64,000 nucleotides of DNA, from contig KZ111142.1 of assembly GCA_002077045.2 (NCBI GenBank), positions 1,419,316 through 1,483,315 of the forward strand. Direction: 5' to 3'. Position numbers and translations under genes: made by a program. Positions 9,701 through 18,246 of this stretch are shown here, one piece after another. The stretch's first letter is position 1, and the number at the start of each line of letters is the position of its first letter. The notes under the pieces are model-generated. The model had not been told where the DNA came from. It did not search any database and saw only the letters and a program-made list of their open reading frames with translations. This stretch comes from Rachicladosporium sp. CCFEE 5018. Lineage: Eukaryota; Ascomycota; Dothideomycetes; Cladosporiales; Cladosporiaceae.

Positions 9701-11685
9701 CGACTGTCTTCCTCGATGAGAGTTTCTTGAACCAGAGAGCGCTGGACACGAATTCTAAGGGAACGTGGGCGAGAGTCGTGTTGCAGCGCTTCCTTCCGGA
9801 CGTGCCGACCACTTTACTGGCGAGAATAACAATGATACTGATGCGGGAACTACAAGAGAAGCGAGGAACGTTGCCACTGACTGCATTTGATGTCCTTAAA
9901 ATGCTAGCATACAGCAATAAGCCAGAGCTTGCGTTCGATCACATCGTCACAGTGATCACGGACATGCCTGACAAGAGCTCGTGGCATCGGCAATTACTTC
10001 AGGCCGGCATCTTCAAGCGCTTGCCCGCTGACCAAGCCAGGACACTCGCAAGCACACTGACTCACAAGATCATGGATAAGCTTGATGAGCAATCGCGAAT
10101 ACGGGCGGCGTGGGAGGCTGATAGCGCTGCGGCAAAGGATACGGCATCGCAGCCATCTGCTAGTCTCGTCAAAATCACTACTGTGAAAATGTTGGCAGAG
10201 CTGCTGCATAATGTGGCATTCGACGAGAGCTTCTCGGTGTACATACTGCGCTCGATACTGGTAAGATCCACACATCTGGACATCCGTGCTGCTGTCGTGA
10301 GCAGTCTCGTGCAGATACTGTCGAAGACCACCCAAGAGCGCACAAGGAAGGCGATCTTGGCAACATTGGAACAGTATGCCGTTCCAGTGGCGGCGTCGAT
10401 GAATGAGCGGAAGCCTATGACAGAGCAGGGCTGGCTGGAAGCTGAGACCGCACTGCGCTTGCCGGAGGTCAGCGCTGAGCGTCCACTCCAGGTATCGATG
10501 CGGACGACCGCCAGGATTCTCTCTCCTGCCACACTGCAAGCAGTCTTCTACCTTCGTATCATGGTGCCGCTGATCGAAGCCAGTACGGAGAACAACGCTC
10601 GGTGGACCAGGCTCTTTCTCAAGAAGTACGATGTCTTGCACTTGTTGGCATACGTGACACCGGTGCCAACAAACGTGATGCTACCTGTGGAACTACTTCA
10701 TCAAGCCGACCCGGTGACCGCCTCTATCACCGAACTCGTGGCACCGCAGGCATTCGAACAGTACAGCAGCTATGTCATGGCAGTACTTAAAGCACCACAG
10801 AGTCTGCTCGAGTTCAACAAATGGTTGCGCGAGATCAAGCTCGAGGACAGTGCAGAAGCACGGAGTCACTGGCTGTCTCAATGGGGTGGCGCATCCTGGT
10901 CGGTCATTCATACCTACGAAGTCCTCGACGTGCCCAAATTGCTGCGCACCGCGGACTGGAGTACCACACCTGGCACGCTGCAACTGCAGCACGCTCACGC
11001 TCACGAGCGCAAGGTAATCGACATAATGCTACGCCAATACGACACAGGCGCCGGCCATTGGAGAACACAGCTGGTACGTCACGAGCTTCGACCTGGTGAG
11101 GGTTCAGAAGCCGCGAAAAATTGGGCGCTGCATCTCAAGCCTATGCTGGAGTACATGCTCCGAAGAGTCAACGAGACACGGACACCGGAATGGCAGCAGG
11201 ATCCGCAGCGAGTCCCATCGATACTGCCGTCCACATTCCACATTCGTATGCGCTTGCTGCCCCATCCTGGAGATGGCATCGAGGGTAGTAAGGCAGAGCG
11301 AACCGAACGAGCTTATGAATTCGCCGATAGTGTTAGTGAGCTTCTCGAGGCGCTGGCGAAGGAATGCACGTACCATGTGGACTACAACCTGCTGAAGGAG
11401 CACCTCAAGAACAAGGTCAACCAGCGGACGACATTAGACGTCGTGAAGCGACTCGGACTACTCGAGGCTGGTCCTCATCAGCTTCCCTCGACAGCGCAGC
11501 TTCTGCAGATCGACCTAGCACAGCATATGCTAGTGGGCTCGCCGAAGCCGGAAGTCGACACTGAAATCAATGCAGTGCGCGAGATGATCGACAGCTGGAT
11601 AGCTAGTGCGGACGAGGAAGTCAGGAAACACGGTATCGCCGCGTTGCGACAGCTGGAGAGAGATTGGAAGCTTGCATCATTGTGA
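6775..11685 (+). CDS. Very large conserved-looking protein of unknown function (1636 aa)
   Basis: A single uninterrupted frame of 1637 codons; I do not recognise the family. The chosen ATG sits in a good context (ATC-ATG-GCT) just after a TATA-like element; the frame itself is open a further 100 codons upstream. The product is soluble, with no signal peptide or membrane segment evident. It is rich in Leu, Ala and Arg and looks almost entirely alpha-helical, with many stretches of the form LLxxLLRLGL, AVVSSLVQILSK and LLELL that resemble ARM/HEAT-type helical pairs. A more polar, Pro-rich linker lies around residues 880-960. The N-terminus (about residues 1-30) is strongly basic (MATRYRYQRLNVRR). 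Inference: a helical-repeat scaffold protein. Homology searching is needed to say more. Confidence 0.75.
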   Translation: MATRYRYQRLNVRRMCNVEPAELASYLRKHMVEAPDTEIISSNLLQSVAIEAIPPRVYKVWLSVCPDASAIAAGLRQMHSVFCRVGAIKEFRRRFRTGQVSEVWQTLGGATGIVEMMSKWSVNEVKAFCQAVHRSGTALVGRQERQLLVDELVGVLLPDGDEPSEVKNPDQRPLEADYARMVSACTSAFIQRWKDQGRQPAPQVKSLIQSQSMLCTQWCLDLVRDGNPDLEDYLPLLESAMPQPSQANPTITESMSFAIEVLELMLDNGRFPIKENVLCTLVENTVKRLARRKPLDAADPQGLVNTASRRHRASNAITARALQVMSRALQQQAAKTAALTIRYSGYISNLAVLYTREGLDATSDLTTLLRVAKLASHEGTQWLAESLRETTPDKRYDLLKWLLVNVPNYKLDLGQRKAAPSTVPEFHPMLFEVLPPTDAIDLLDTLLRLGLDMRIPGPMRASEDANAINANLLRLSIGVNASTDLNAALKHISRCREKAQTSRDAAVRAFWVEAAFRFAALSRSLDTLNDTLLWARRYNSDSLTIKTAYGSDVMASKHMVEYLAGMQYRAEGIVVRTDLKQRLKQANRTLLFILETAVMCQKDPAFQAHAWQRSLRSMLCNVIESRIRKTNFLVRRSSWTNDDVFQCVWQDTLETLIKAEQICLAEENVVLSMRDLDGLTYPVRVEGIAAKAASLRFLDELAIRRDSLYRTHRIRLNASVIELRDPWPRGLPNQCLQEFIYDGEILDHDTPYLSTRLHSVVFPDAKLAQEPLPQDEDTRFAIGHYVENYKHALYYYVHRAPSLKDTRISETWNHALSHLSDRMTPLEARLYWRAVFHDSQIEIHNDWVELPRPVLPRIPDTDGENVSEWDPLREPQQPELQQRMLPAINLDSMTGQFSSSASLHDSGKKVAFVVPEEKVPAYQAGSFWDVYKDSHLPRSAEEAFIATGLLYIDSRVKSDTSLLSKPFPSGHTQRYPTVFLDESFLNQRALDTNSKGTWARVVLQRFLPDVPTTLLARITMILMRELQEKRGTLPLTAFDVLKMLAYSNKPELAFDHIVTVITDMPDKSSWHRQLLQAGIFKRLPADQARTLASTLTHKIMDKLDEQSRIRAAWEADSAAAKDTASQPSASLVKITTVKMLAELLHNVAFDESFSVYILRSILVRSTHLDIRAAVVSSLVQILSKTTQERTRKAILATLEQYAVPVAASMNERKPMTEQGWLEAETALRLPEVSAERPLQVSMRTTARILSPATLQAVFYLRIMVPLIEASTENNARWTRLFLKKYDVLHLLAYVTPVPTNVMLPVELLHQADPVTASITELVAPQAFEQYSSYVMAVLKAPQSLLEFNKWLREIKLEDSAEARSHWLSQWGGASWSVIHTYEVLDVPKLLRTADWSTTPGTLQLQHAHAHERKVIDIMLRQYDTGAGHWRTQLVRHELRPGEGSEAAKNWALHLKPMLEYMLRRVNETRTPEWQQDPQRVPSILPSTFHIRMRLLPHPGDGIEGSKAERTERAYEFADSVSELLEALAKECTYHVDYNLLKEHLKNKVNQRTTLDVVKRLGLLEAGPHQLPSTAQLLQIDLAQHMLVGSPKPEVDTEINAVREMIDSWIASADEEVRKHGIAALRQLERDWKLASL

Positions 11686-11861
11686 TGGCACGCTGGTGAC
11701 AGAAGACGCGGGCCACTCAGCGACTCTCCGTGATGGAGAACGCTGGTATATGCAGCACTGCGACAGTGCATACGCAATCACGCGAGAGTGCAGACCGAAC
11801 CCACTGCAAACGTATAGATATATTTTATGGAAGGATCTATGTACATCAGCCACACGCCAAA

Positions 11862-12868
11862 CTACAGCTTCTTGAAGAACCCCATGACACTCTGCCTCCT
11901 TTGGCTGCGTTCCTCTTTCTTGATCAACTTCACCGCATCGCTGATCATAGTCGACTCCTGCTGTTCCGTGTGCGGCGCACTGCTATGCCGTCGCAAGAAG
12001 CCTGGTCGCTTGCTCGCACTGTGACCCTGCGTTTCTCTGCCCCCGAAACCCGGTATCTGCAACATCGATCTCATCTCATCCCCACATTGACTCTGTTGCG
12101 CCCAGTGCGGTCTGTCGTGTCGCAGGATGTTCGGTCGTTGTGTGCCGATCGGCTGATCGTCGTCCTCCTCCGCTTCTGCGACGGGTGATTTTGGGCTATC
12201 GTGCTTTCTGCCAATGTTGAACTCCGGTGTTCGTTCCTCATCAACATCGTGAGTAGCGATCCGAGGTATCTCAATGCGCTCATATGCTGTCTGCGAGCCA
12301 TGCTTGATGGCAACTAACTTGGTCGTCATCGGCTGACTGGGCTCGGATTGCTTGCCACTACGTCCAGACCTAAAGCCTGCGAGGCTTGCGCTTCGCCCGG
12401 GCGGCTTGCCGGTGGTATACTCGGGAGGTGATCTTGTGTCGTGGACATGCCTTCCACCATACTTAACGTTCGGGCCGGAAGCTGACTCTCGCTTCGATGC
12501 TGGCAAGTCTTTTGCACTGTCATCCACATGCAGCAGAGCGTGCAAATGCTTGATGTCCATGACAGGCTTGCCATCTGCTGTAGCTACCACAGTCGTCCGG
12601 GCCACAGGTGCTGCTGACATGCTTTTCAAGCGTTGGTCAATCGCTGCGGCCTCGAGATCTCTGTTGGCATTGCGTGCACGTGACCTGCTCTCGCGCTCGA
12701 GCTGTATGGCCTCGAGCTTCTGGCTAAGATAAACAGGATCGACACAAAGACTCTGAGGCTGCTGCATTCTGTTATCAGGCTGGGCAAGTGTCTAGGAGAT
12801 GTCAGTCAGTAAGTCTGTTGCACAAGAGGAAAGCTGCGTACCGTAGAGGGGTTCATCAGTGTCGCCAT
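11862..12868 (-). CDS. Hypothetical protein, Ser/Arg-rich, 318 aa
   Basis: Two exons, 12842-12868 (first nine codons, MATLMNPST) and 11862-12791, joined across a 50-nt intron (12792-12841; donor GTACGC, a CTGAC branch-like site, acceptor TAG), both in phase 0. I do not recognise it. Residues 25-70 look like a charged coiled coil (KLEAIQLERESRSRARNANR). The centre is low-complexity with many Ser, Pro, Arg and Lys, an acidic patch (EAEEDDDQPIG) follows, and the basic C-terminus ends in a helix (SDAVKLIKKEERSQ) and MGFFKKL. No membrane segment is seen. It lies tail-to-tail with the 1636-residue gene, 176 bases between stops. The start exon is inferred from splicing, so the N-terminus is the least certain part. 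Confidence 0.6.
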
Positions 12869-13278
12869 TGCCCCGAATGCTGGAGTCGACAATTCGCTTC
12901 GGTAGCGGATAAGGTGCTGACTGGACACGAATGATCTACACAGGCAAGGCCAGACCAGTCTTATAAATGTCCCAAAACTGCCGTTGCGACGCAATTCGGG
13001 CTATATCCTCCACAAACAAGCAACGGCGTGTGGAGATGATGTGTAGTGGCTAGTACGGGTTGTCGGGTATAATGGAAGGTTTTCGAGTGGTGTATCTTCC
13101 ACAGCAAGCCACAGAGTAAGACCGAGTACCAGGCGATGCTATGCAATATATAGGCGGTATCTTGCTGAGATAGAAATGACGATCTTGCAACAGAAATACT
13201 GGACGCGGCGAGGCCGTGTCGTACAGGACGCAGAATGAGAGCTCACGCGACGGAAATACAAGAAGTGCGAAGGTAAGC
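12869..13278. other. Intergenic, about 410 bases
   Basis: Upstream of the 318-residue gene. On the minus strand it has several possible splice signals (GTAAGT at 13314-13319 and a TAG acceptor near 12930), so it might be a long intron linking the exon at 13279-13581 to the downstream gene, but the frames do not join cleanly. Confidence 0.35.
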
Positions 13279-13581
13279 TCATAAGCCGACAAAGAAGTAA
13301 ACACTGGAAGCACTTACGTCGTTCACCGTTGGCGCCATCGTGGCGTCAGTCACAAGGTCCACCAAGCGGCGCGGTTGTTGGAAACTGGAAGTGTAGTCCA
13401 GGAAGAGTTTGGGTTGTCTTGCGGGGAGCGGCAATGGCTTGCGGGGCGGTCCATTGGATAAATGCCCGAGGAACGGAGGGATCATTGAGGCCCACGGCTC
13501 GAGAGCAGTACGATGGAGATTCACGATCGCGGCTTGACGTGGACGCATTGGATGAGAGTAGTGATGATGTGTAAAGGACAT
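13279..13581 (-). CDS. Small hypothetical ORF or first exon, 100 aa
   Basis: An ATG-started frame of 100 codons beginning MSFTHHHYSHPMRPRQ, rich in Pro, His and Arg, with a segment FLGHLSNGPPRKPLPLP. Near its end lies a perfect GTAAGT donor (13314-13319), after codon 88. It may therefore be the first exon of a gene that continues leftwards, or a stand-alone small protein. I do not recognise it and no partner exon joins in frame. Treat as tentative. Confidence 0.35.
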   Translation of the reverse strand: MSFTHHHYSHPMRPRQAAIVNLHRTALEPWASMIPPFLGHLSNGPPRKPLPLPARQPKLFLDYTSSFQQPRRLVDLVTDATMAPTVNDVSASSVYFFVGL

Positions 13582-14203
13582 GGGAGAGTATGGCGGATGG
13601 ATCGGATATGACGAAAGCTGAAGTTCAGATGTGGGCCCGATTAAAGTCTGTCCATTCGTTCCTGCACTAGCGGATGATCTACTAAAGTCATCTCGGCATT
13701 GCTCGGTGACCTGGGCAGCAACACGTGACAGACATGAGTAAGACGTTGCCCTGTTTGGCGGCCATCGCCTCTCTGGCCGTCGGAGCTGGGTAGCTTTTCG
13801 GGTCGCCGACCTCGTTGCTCGTATCGTACAGTCACCCAAATCTGATCTCTGTCCCCCCTGGCACCTCTCCACTTGGCCACTGTCAGGGTGCTATCGCCTT
13901 GTCCGAATCTCCCCTCTCAAAGGCATCACCCAGCGCTCTCGGCAAGCTAGAAGGCAGGCCCGGCGCCGCATTCGTCACGCTGCAGCGCTGCCGCGCCCAT
14001 CTGAACTTGCTCTCGTATTGCGGTGTTCACATGAGCGACCCGATCGACCGCCGAAGTCTTCGTAGATAGTCGTGAAACCTCTTGATCGCCACCCATTGGC
14101 ATTGTGTCACAGCATCCAACGAGTCGAGGCCAGAATCGCTCGGCCCTCGCCCACAGCAATGAGGTTCACAGTCCTCTCACTCTCCATCATGCAGTCACCA
14201 CGT
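13582..14203. other. Intergenic, about 620 bases
   Basis: No gene recognised. It lies between the small ORF at 13279-13581 and the 3' end of the MRP49 gene. Confidence 0.4.
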
Positions 14204-14824
14204 TCAAGCAGTCAAGTTCGCGACCTCTCCCCTCGCCTGATCCAGTAGCTCCCTCTCCCTCTTCTGCCTCGCCCTGACCTCAGCACTCAACTTCGCATCC
14301 TTGGCACTTCTCGTCCTCGCTTCAGCCAGTTCTCGCATCTCCTTTCTGTCCTCGGCCGTAGGCTCCAGTACTTCCGCCTTCGTGAGTCGTATCAATGCAT
14401 CGAAGATCTCCGAATTTGTCGAGTGTGTCATGTTGATCGTCTCGATTCGTTCTGTGGGTGCTGCTGCCGAGGGAATATTGTGCTCGATCGATGTCGATGT
14501 GACCGCTGCTGGGGATGAGGTCTCAGAGCCAGAGGTTTGGGGAGCGTCGGGAGAGGTGAAGTGCACGCTCAGGGTTGCTGCTTCGGTCTGAGGTGCTGTC
14601 CGGTCAATCGTCATGGGTACCGCCGGGTTATGGTATTTCATGCGGATGAGTTCGTGTTGCCAGAACTTCCTTGGACCCATGTGACCACCATTGAGCTTAG
14701 GCGCAAACCGGAGGTGTATTCGCTTGATATCCTTCGGGAGTGTGATGGCGCCAGAGCCAACTCGGATCTCCAGCAGCTTCGTCTGCAGCGTGCGCATGCG
14801 CTGCGACAATGATGGTGAAGGCAT
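14204..14824 (-). CDS. MRP49: Mitochondrial large-subunit ribosomal protein Mrp49 (mL61)
   Basis: A 206-residue protein whose first 95 residues match the fungal mitoribosomal protein Mrp49/mL61, a thioredoxin-like domain of the L51/S25/CI-B8 group. Visible family features are the N-terminal helix (MRTLQTKLLEIRVGSGA), the strand pair KRIHLRFAPKLNGGHMGPRKFW and NPAVPMTIDR. The rest is a Ser/Thr/Pro-rich linker and a highly charged C-terminal coiled coil (about residues 135-200: RKEMRELAEARTRSAKDAK). It lies back-to-back with another mitoribosomal gene, 211 bases apart, so the two can share a promoter region. Confidence 0.85.
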   Translation of the reverse strand: MPSPSLSQRMRTLQTKLLEIRVGSGAITLPKDIKRIHLRFAPKLNGGHMGPRKFWQHELIRMKYHNPAVPMTIDRTAPQTEAATLSVHFTSPDAPQTSGSETSSPAAVTSTSIEHNIPSAAAPTERIETINMTHSTNSEIFDALIRLTKAEVLEPTAEDRKEMRELAEARTRSAKDAKLSAEVRARQKRERELLDQARGEVANLTA

Positions 14825-15035
14825 GGTGGTATATCGAAGAGCAAAGCGGTGGCGGGGACGAAAGGACTTCGAATGCTAGAGAGGCGAGATGTGATGTGAG
14901 GTCGTGGACTTAATCAATTGATCCATCAATGTTACCCAGAAGTTCGGGGCGGCGAAGTCGACACTCCCGAGCGCTGCATACAGACTTGATCTCCAGGCCC
15001 ACCCTGCCACTGCACAATACCGTTCTGAACACGCT
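14825..15035. promoter_or_regulatory. Shared divergent promoter region of two mitoribosomal genes
   Basis: The 211 bases between the start codons of MRP49 (minus strand) and MRPL24 (plus strand) must contain both promoters. Shared expression is inferred from the products, which belong to the same ribosomal subunit. No canonical TATA element is obvious. Confidence 0.5.
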
Positions 15036-16193
15036 ATGGCCAAACTACTGCGTCGCCCAAGTGTCCTACCCCACCTTCCTTCACAGGTCCGCGCCCTCTC
15101 CACCACCCTTCCCCGCTGCGCCTCCCTCCAATGGCAGTCCAATCCCCCCGAGTCTCTCGCCGCTATAGTCCCAGCATACCCCTACGGCTCCCCTCAATGG
15201 TACAAACAATCTCGCTCCGGTCTCTACGGCGGCCAGCAGATCCAATTCGGCAACAATGTGTCCGGTCGCTTCGAAACGAAGACACGCCGCAGATGGCGTC
15301 CGAACATCAGGGCGAAGAAGTTATATTCGAGAGCACTGGGACGTACAGTGCAGGCGAGAGTCAGCACGAGAGTGTTGAAGACGATTGATAAGCTGGGAGG
15401 ATTGGATGAGTACCTGCTTGGAGAGAAAGAGGCAAGGATCAGGGAGTTGGGAGAGAGCGGGTGGTGGTTGCGGTGGGCTGTCATGCAAACTGGGGCTGTG
15501 AGGGAGAGATTCAGGAGGGAGAGGGAGGTGCTAGGGTTACCTGCGAGTGACGACACGGAGGGAGCCGTGATCGAGATCGATGCTGAGGAAGCACTTGCGA
15601 CAGCTGCGGAAGGTGCCATCGAGGAGCTGGCACAGGACGATGTCGAGACCGAAGCAGTCGCCACAGACGACGCATTCCAAATCGAATCATCACCAGAATT
15701 ACCACCCCTACGATTCCGAGTCGGACCACGCCAACACATCATGCTCACACCCACCGGCTGGCGGCGAAGTCTACCAGCGAGGACTGACCCGAAGAGTAGT
15801 CCATCTTACATCCGACGGCTCAGAAGTTCTACACAGGCCACTGTCCCGATGGAGGTTCTGAATGCTTCACTCGCTGCTGCGACGGTGGAGGAGTCGGTGC
15901 CTGTGGCGCCTCGAAAAGTTGACTTAGAGGACGGAGAGGCTACCGTAGAAGACACCGAGCTGTCTGAGGACGTTGAGGATCAACCGCCGGCTTTCAGAAC
16001 GATCAGCCGAAAGCTGACGCTCCAGGAGCGGGTGAGGGTACGGAAGGAGGCGCTGAGCGAGATTATGAGGGATCAGATAGGAGTCGTGGAGGCACAAAGA
16101 GCGGAGACGCGCATCCTGGCGCGACAGCTCCGACGTCAGCAGATCATGGATGGAAAGGCTGCGAAGAACGCGGAGGAATCGGCTGCAGCTTAG
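15036..16193 (+). CDS. MRPL24: Mitochondrial large-subunit ribosomal protein bL28m (MRPL24)
   Basis: A 385-residue intronless protein. The basic N-terminus (MAKLLRRPSVLPHLPSQVR, no acidic residue in the first 30 or so) is a likely mitochondrial presequence. Residues 45-145 contain the bL28m core seen in fungi: PAYPYGSPQWYKQSRSGLYG, GNNVSGRFETKTRRRWRPN, the basic RAKKLYSRALGRTVQARVSTRVLKTI-type stretch and DKLGGLDEYLLG. The remaining 240 residues are an acidic, low-conservation extension with coiled-coil potential at the end (LTLQERVRVRKEALSEIM). Role: part of the mitochondrial 54S subunit. Confidence 0.88.
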   Translation: MAKLLRRPSVLPHLPSQVRALSTTLPRCASLQWQSNPPESLAAIVPAYPYGSPQWYKQSRSGLYGGQQIQFGNNVSGRFETKTRRRWRPNIRAKKLYSRALGRTVQARVSTRVLKTIDKLGGLDEYLLGEKEARIRELGESGWWLRWAVMQTGAVRERFRREREVLGLPASDDTEGAVIEIDAEEALATAAEGAIEELAQDDVETEAVATDDAFQIESSPELPPLRFRVGPRQHIMLTPTGWRRSLPARTDPKSSPSYIRRLRSSTQATVPMEVLNASLAAATVEESVPVAPRKVDLEDGEATVEDTELSEDVEDQPPAFRTISRKLTLQERVRVRKEALSEIMRDQIGVVEAQRAETRILARQLRRQQIMDGKAAKNAEESAAA

Positions 16194-16530
16194 TGTAGTA
16201 ATCGTACAGCCAAGTTGCCTTCAAGGTAATATTTCACACGTGACCTCGAACTCATGGGATTCACAATTGATCTCAGTCTAATTATCTTGCTGTCATGTCC
16301 TCCCAGCAAGCTCACCATGAACGCCGAATCTCCGCAGCAGATGCACCCGCCGTCTGATCAGTGCCCGGTCAGCACTTGACCTTGTCCAAAGTACTACCAG
16401 ACCCTTGTGCGCCATGCCCCTCAAACCTCGGAACCGAATCATCCCACTGTCAAATCAAGCAGCTCCCTAGCTAGTCTGTTCCATCAAAACCTTCGACAGA
16501 TTCCACGCCCGCGATACTTGACTGCGTCGC
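16194..16530. other. Intergenic between two converging genes
   Basis: 337 bases between the stop codons of MRPL24 and the RBR ligase gene. No gene seen. Confidence 0.5.
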
Positions 16531-18246
16531 CTAATCCTCCAGCATGTCTGTACCACCTTGGATCATGACGACCTCCCCAATCAACCTCTGCTCTCCCTGA
16601 TTTTCAACGATAGCAAACATCTCTGCGATGTAGAACGTCGTCTCGTGTTTCTCCACCGTGAATAGGTCTATGAGCCCGAAATCATCATCTCCAGGAAACG
16701 GGATGCGCGCGCGAAGACGGTCCTGCAAGCCCGGTCGGTTCCAGCTGTGCGCGCTGTTGCAGTAGTCGCACAAGTTCCCGCCGCATAGATGGCAGTGGTA
16801 ATGAAACCTCGAGCAGCCAAAACTGCAGACACCGCAGGTACTTGACCATCTGGTGAACATGAAGGCGTGTTGGCACCCGAACACCTCTGGCGCAGCAAAG
16901 GGCAGTCGCAGCACCCTTCGTACGTTTCCATCGCTTGTGAGTTGATAGCCGGGCGCGATCTCGTTATTGATATTGCGGTGATGCTGGTTCCATCCGTAGT
17001 CGTTATACCCGCTGACGTCGTAGCCACGGCGGTCCCGGCCTCGCCCATCGCGCCCCTCCCTGTCAAAACCTTCACGATCGCGACCCTCATCGTCGAAGCC
17101 CTCACGGTCTCGTCCCATGCGGTCGATACCATTCACATCGTACCCCAGAGCATCATAGCCCCAGGGATCGTAACCCTCTACATCTTCGAGCCAGATATCA
17201 TCATCTTCCTCGTCGTCATATCCGACCGGATCGTAGACGTTGTAAGCGAGACCTGTGAAGCTCGTGCGGTTGCGGTCGAACCCTTCGCGGTCCCACCCAA
17301 GCCTATCGTAGCCATCCCCGTCCCGGCCCTCTACATCGAAACCGTCGCGGTCGAAACCGAGGTGATCGAAGCCCTCTCTGTCGTAGCCATCAGGATCCAT
17401 GCCGATTCCGTCGAAGCGATCCTCATAGTCGTCGTCATCATAGTCTTCGTTGCCACCCTCACCATTATCTGGATCCCAAAGTTCGTGTCCGACTTTGCAG
17501 CACCCATTGCCGCAAGCTTCAAGCCCGTTCCATTTACCTCCGCAGATCAGGCAGAACTCAGCGCCGCAGAAGCAAGTCATGTGATTGCATGCCTCGGTCT
17601 TCTCGACGATTACGCGGCACCGATAACATCGTTGTGACAGCCAGCGCAGCTCTTCCGGGATGCTGTCAAGGTAATCACGGATCGACTTCTCTTGTTCTCC
17701 AGCAGAACACTCGTGGTGGCCTTCGTCGACGGTCATGGCATCCTTGCAAGCGATACAAGTGACGGTATTGCAGTGTGGACACCTGACGTGGCGACCGCCG
17801 CCCCGGATCTCTGTATTCAGAAGGGGCGACACGCCACGGGTCGAAGCGCACTGCTTGCTAGCGCAGTATACACGAGTTGCGCGAGGAGTTTCATACTCTT
17901 CAGACTTCGCAAGGTAGTTTGCAAGCAATTCTGGGTGATCGTCCTGCAGAATCAACACGATCAATGACTGGGGATGGTTCCCACACTCGCGATCTCCGCA
18001 GGGAATCGGGTAATTGCGTTCCTGTTCGACGGCATTCTCGGCAGCCTGTACAAAGCACGTTGCACAGATTGCGTGGTTGCCACAGGGCATATCGTGGAGG
18101 TTGATGGAGTGCGTATCTGCGGACGACGGAGCAACATCCTCGGTGGCCAAGATCTGATCCTCGGGAAGACCTTCATCTACCTGAATGTCTAGTGTAGGTG
18201 GCGTTGCCCAATCGCCGCAGATCACGCAATACTCTGTCGTGCTCAT
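16531..18246 (-). CDS. RBR-type (RING-IBR-RING) E3 ubiquitin ligase with pentapeptide repeat
   Basis: A 571-residue intronless protein. RING1 covers about residues 7-90 (CVIC, then CGNHAICATC and CGDRECG). The IBR is about 128-180 (YCASKQC, CPHC, CIAC). RING2 is about 207-250 (CYRC, EACNHMTC, CGAEFCLIC). Cys220 in the EACNHMTC motif aligns with the catalytic thiol of RBR ligases, so ubiquitin transfer through a Cys thioester is expected. An Asp/Glu stretch follows at 255-278. Then come 22 tandem pentads of the form x-x-G-(Y/F/W/R/I/M)-D in two blocks (about 279-323 and 356-420), split by an acidic segment. The C-terminus (about 457-500) has a further Cys/His-rich module (CxxC, CHLCGGNLCDYC) that probably binds zinc. 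The substrate is unknown. The repeat gives strongly biased codons and makes a spurious long frame on the other strand. Confidence 0.9.
   Translation of the reverse strand: MSTTEYCVICGDWATPPTLDIQVDEGLPEDQILATEDVAPSSADTHSINLHDMPCGNHAICATCFVQAAENAVEQERNYPIPCGDRECGNHPQSLIVLILQDDHPELLANYLAKSEEYETPRATRVYCASKQCASTRGVSPLLNTEIRGGGRHVRCPHCNTVTCIACKDAMTVDEGHHECSAGEQEKSIRDYLDSIPEELRWLSQRCYRCRVIVEKTEACNHMTCFCGAEFCLICGGKWNGLEACGNGCCKVGHELWDPDNGEGGNEDYDDDDYEDRFDGIGMDPDGYDREGFDHLGFDRDGFDVEGRDGDGYDRLGWDREGFDRNRTSFTGLAYNVYDPVGYDDEEDDDIWLEDVEGYDPWGYDALGYDVNGIDRMGRDREGFDDEGRDREGFDREGRDGRGRDRRGYDVSGYNDYGWNQHHRNINNEIAPGYQLTSDGNVRRVLRLPFAAPEVFGCQHAFMFTRWSSTCGVCSFGCSRFHYHCHLCGGNLCDYCNSAHSWNRPGLQDRLRARIPFPGDDDFGLIDLFTVEKHETTFYIAEMFAIVENQGEQRLIGEVVMIQGGTDMLED
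16987..17410 (-). repeat. Tandem 15-base / pentapeptide repeat inside the RBR gene
   Basis: The region encodes 22 degenerate copies of a five-residue unit with invariant Gly and Asp and usually an aromatic or Arg between them (GYD, GFD, GWD, GRD). The DNA copies are degenerate (GACCGAGAGGGCTTCGAC-like units), so this is an old and diverged tandem repeat, not a recent microsatellite expansion. The two blocks are separated by a non-repeated acidic linker of roughly 30 residues. Confidence 0.85.

Noticed and set aside
16867..17637. A 256-codon open frame on the plus strand, rich in Val and Ile, opposite the RBR gene
   Set aside because: It is the mirror of the Gly/Asp pentapeptide repeat: the repeating codons avoid stops on the opposite strand. 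The minus-strand reading has complete RING and IBR domains.
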